Source: Deltaproteobacteria bacterium (GTDB taxonomy: Bacteria; Desulfobacterota; DSM-4660; Desulfatiglandales; Desulfatiglandaceae). Taken from it: 5,375 nt of DNA. Positions 4,806 to 5,375 of this stretch are shown piece after piece (the first letter of the stretch is position 1; each line of letters begins with the position of its first letter). The notes beneath the pieces were generated by a model, which saw only the letters and a program-made list of their open reading frames with translations, was not told the origin of the DNA and searched no databases. The stretch spans positions 1-5,375 of the forward strand of contig JAFDAP010000154.1 of the NCBI GenBank assembly GCA_019313765.1, read 5' to 3'. The position numbers and the translations under genes were made by a program.

Positions 4806-5375
4806 CCGATTCACTGACGCAGCGCCTAAATGAGATCCTCCCAAAGGTCACTTCTACCGAGTTTCTCAGCGGCAAAGGCCTTGGGAACGAGATAGCCTTT
4901 TATATTTTTGACTATCCGCCCGAAGCGGAACTCCGCGTCCGTGAACATATTCAGTTCCTCATGGCCCATATCCCCAAGAACAGGCCGGGACTACGGGTGA
5001 AACATATCAACTTGTTCGATCTCGTTGTGGATCATCTCGGGGAGCGCAATCTGTTGGAGAAATCCTTCCAGATGCAAAGGGATAAGGGCGGCAAGGCACT
5101 CGGAAAGGCCCTCCGTGGGCCTCTAAAGTCAGAAAAACTGGTGCAGATATTTGTGGAAGTCGTCCAGCCGGAGGAGCAGGACCTCGTACTTGTTTCCGGT
5201 GTTGGGAGTGTCTGGCCACTGGTCAGATCGCACAACCTGCTCAATAACCTGCAAACGGTCATGGGGCAGACGCCGCTTGTGATGTTTTACCCGGGCCGAT
5301 ATGATGGCCAGGCCCTTCGGTTGTTCGGCAAAATCAAAAGCAACAACTACTACAGAGCCTTCAAACTGGTTCCGT
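4802..5375 (+). CDS. brxB: BREX protein BrxB (DUF1788 family), cut by the window end
   Basis: The frame is open from the ATG at 4802 to the edge: 191 codons with no stop. It matches DUF1788/BrxB: FLSGKGLGNEIAFYIFDY (21-38), VSGVGSVWPLVRSHNLL (131-147) and MFYPGRYDGQALRLFG (161-176), then NNYYRAFKLVP (181-191). Family members are about 190-200 residues and end soon after this motif, so only a few codons are probably missing. BrxB is an essential but biochemically obscure BREX component. It overlaps brxA by 4 bases (ATGA). In type I BREX, brxC (ATPase), pglX (adenine methyltransferase), pglZ (alkaline-phosphatase fold) and brxL (Lon-like) would follow; none is visible here. Confidence 0.92.
   Translation, partial: MTDSLTQRLNEILPKVTSTEFLSGKGLGNEIAFYIFDYPPEAELRVREHIQFLMAHIPKNRPGLRVKHINLFDLVVDHLGERNLLEKSFQMQRDKGGKALGKALRGPLKSEKLVQIFVEVVQPEEQDLVLVSGVGSVWPLVRSHNLLNNLQTVMGQTPLVMFYPGRYDGQALRLFGKIKSNNYYRAFKLVP

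Noticed and set aside
5007..5262. Two minus-strand open frames opposite brxB
   Set aside because: They lie inside the well-supported brxB frame, overlap each other, and have Arg/Pro/Ser-rich composition typical of antisense shadows.
1..5375. CRISPR arrays, tRNA or rRNA genes, insertion-sequence ends
   Set aside because: No regularly spaced repeats, cloverleaf pattern, rRNA text or transposase frame was seen on either strand.

Overview
The window looks like moderate-GC bacterial chromosome, most likely from a delta-proteobacterium (Desulfobacterota-like). That placement is an inference from the style of the proteins (IHF alpha start, YafY-type WYL regulator, stand-alone receiver and HD proteins) and the intergenic repeat-like DNA; no marker gene fixes it. 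The right edge enters a phage-defence locus: brxA followed by brxB of a BREX (bacteriophage exclusion) system, with brxB running off the window.

Layout from left to right. At the left edge, on the minus strand, are the first 11 codons of a gene that reads like integration host factor alpha (ihfA), with its own ribosome binding site. Upstream of it on the same strand is a 338-residue WYL-domain transcriptional regulator (114-1130). A long non-coding divergent region (1131-1755) separates this regulator from the plus-strand genes. It holds several palindromes, a tandem heptamer, hairpins and a plausible extended -10 promoter, but no gene I can support. The plus strand then carries an ARPP-1-like protein (1756-2751), a 170-base gap with palindromic repeats, and a tight two-gene unit: a stand-alone receiver-domain protein whose phosphoacceptor position is Asn (2922-3344), and a stand-alone HD-domain protein resembling the (p)ppGpp hydrolase domain of SpoT/Mesh1 (3355-3912). 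A probable intrinsic terminator follows. Next comes a 302-base gap holding a strong Shine-Dalgarno with a two-codon open frame (ATG AAG TGA) and possible gene debris, then brxA (4215-4805) and brxB (4802 to the edge), overlapping as ATGA.

How they may work together: brxA-brxB are the normal first two genes of a type I-like BREX operon, and brxC, pglX, pglZ and brxL would be expected to the right (not visible). WYL regulators of the BrxR class often control such loci. Here the WYL gene lies about 3 kb away and points the other way, with ARPP-1, pseudo-receiver and HD-hydrolase genes in between. Whether those three genes are defence accessories or only neighbours cannot be decided from this window. 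The observations most worth following are the Asp-to-Asn receiver coupled to an alarmone-hydrolase-like HD protein, and the ARPP-1 gene beside BREX.
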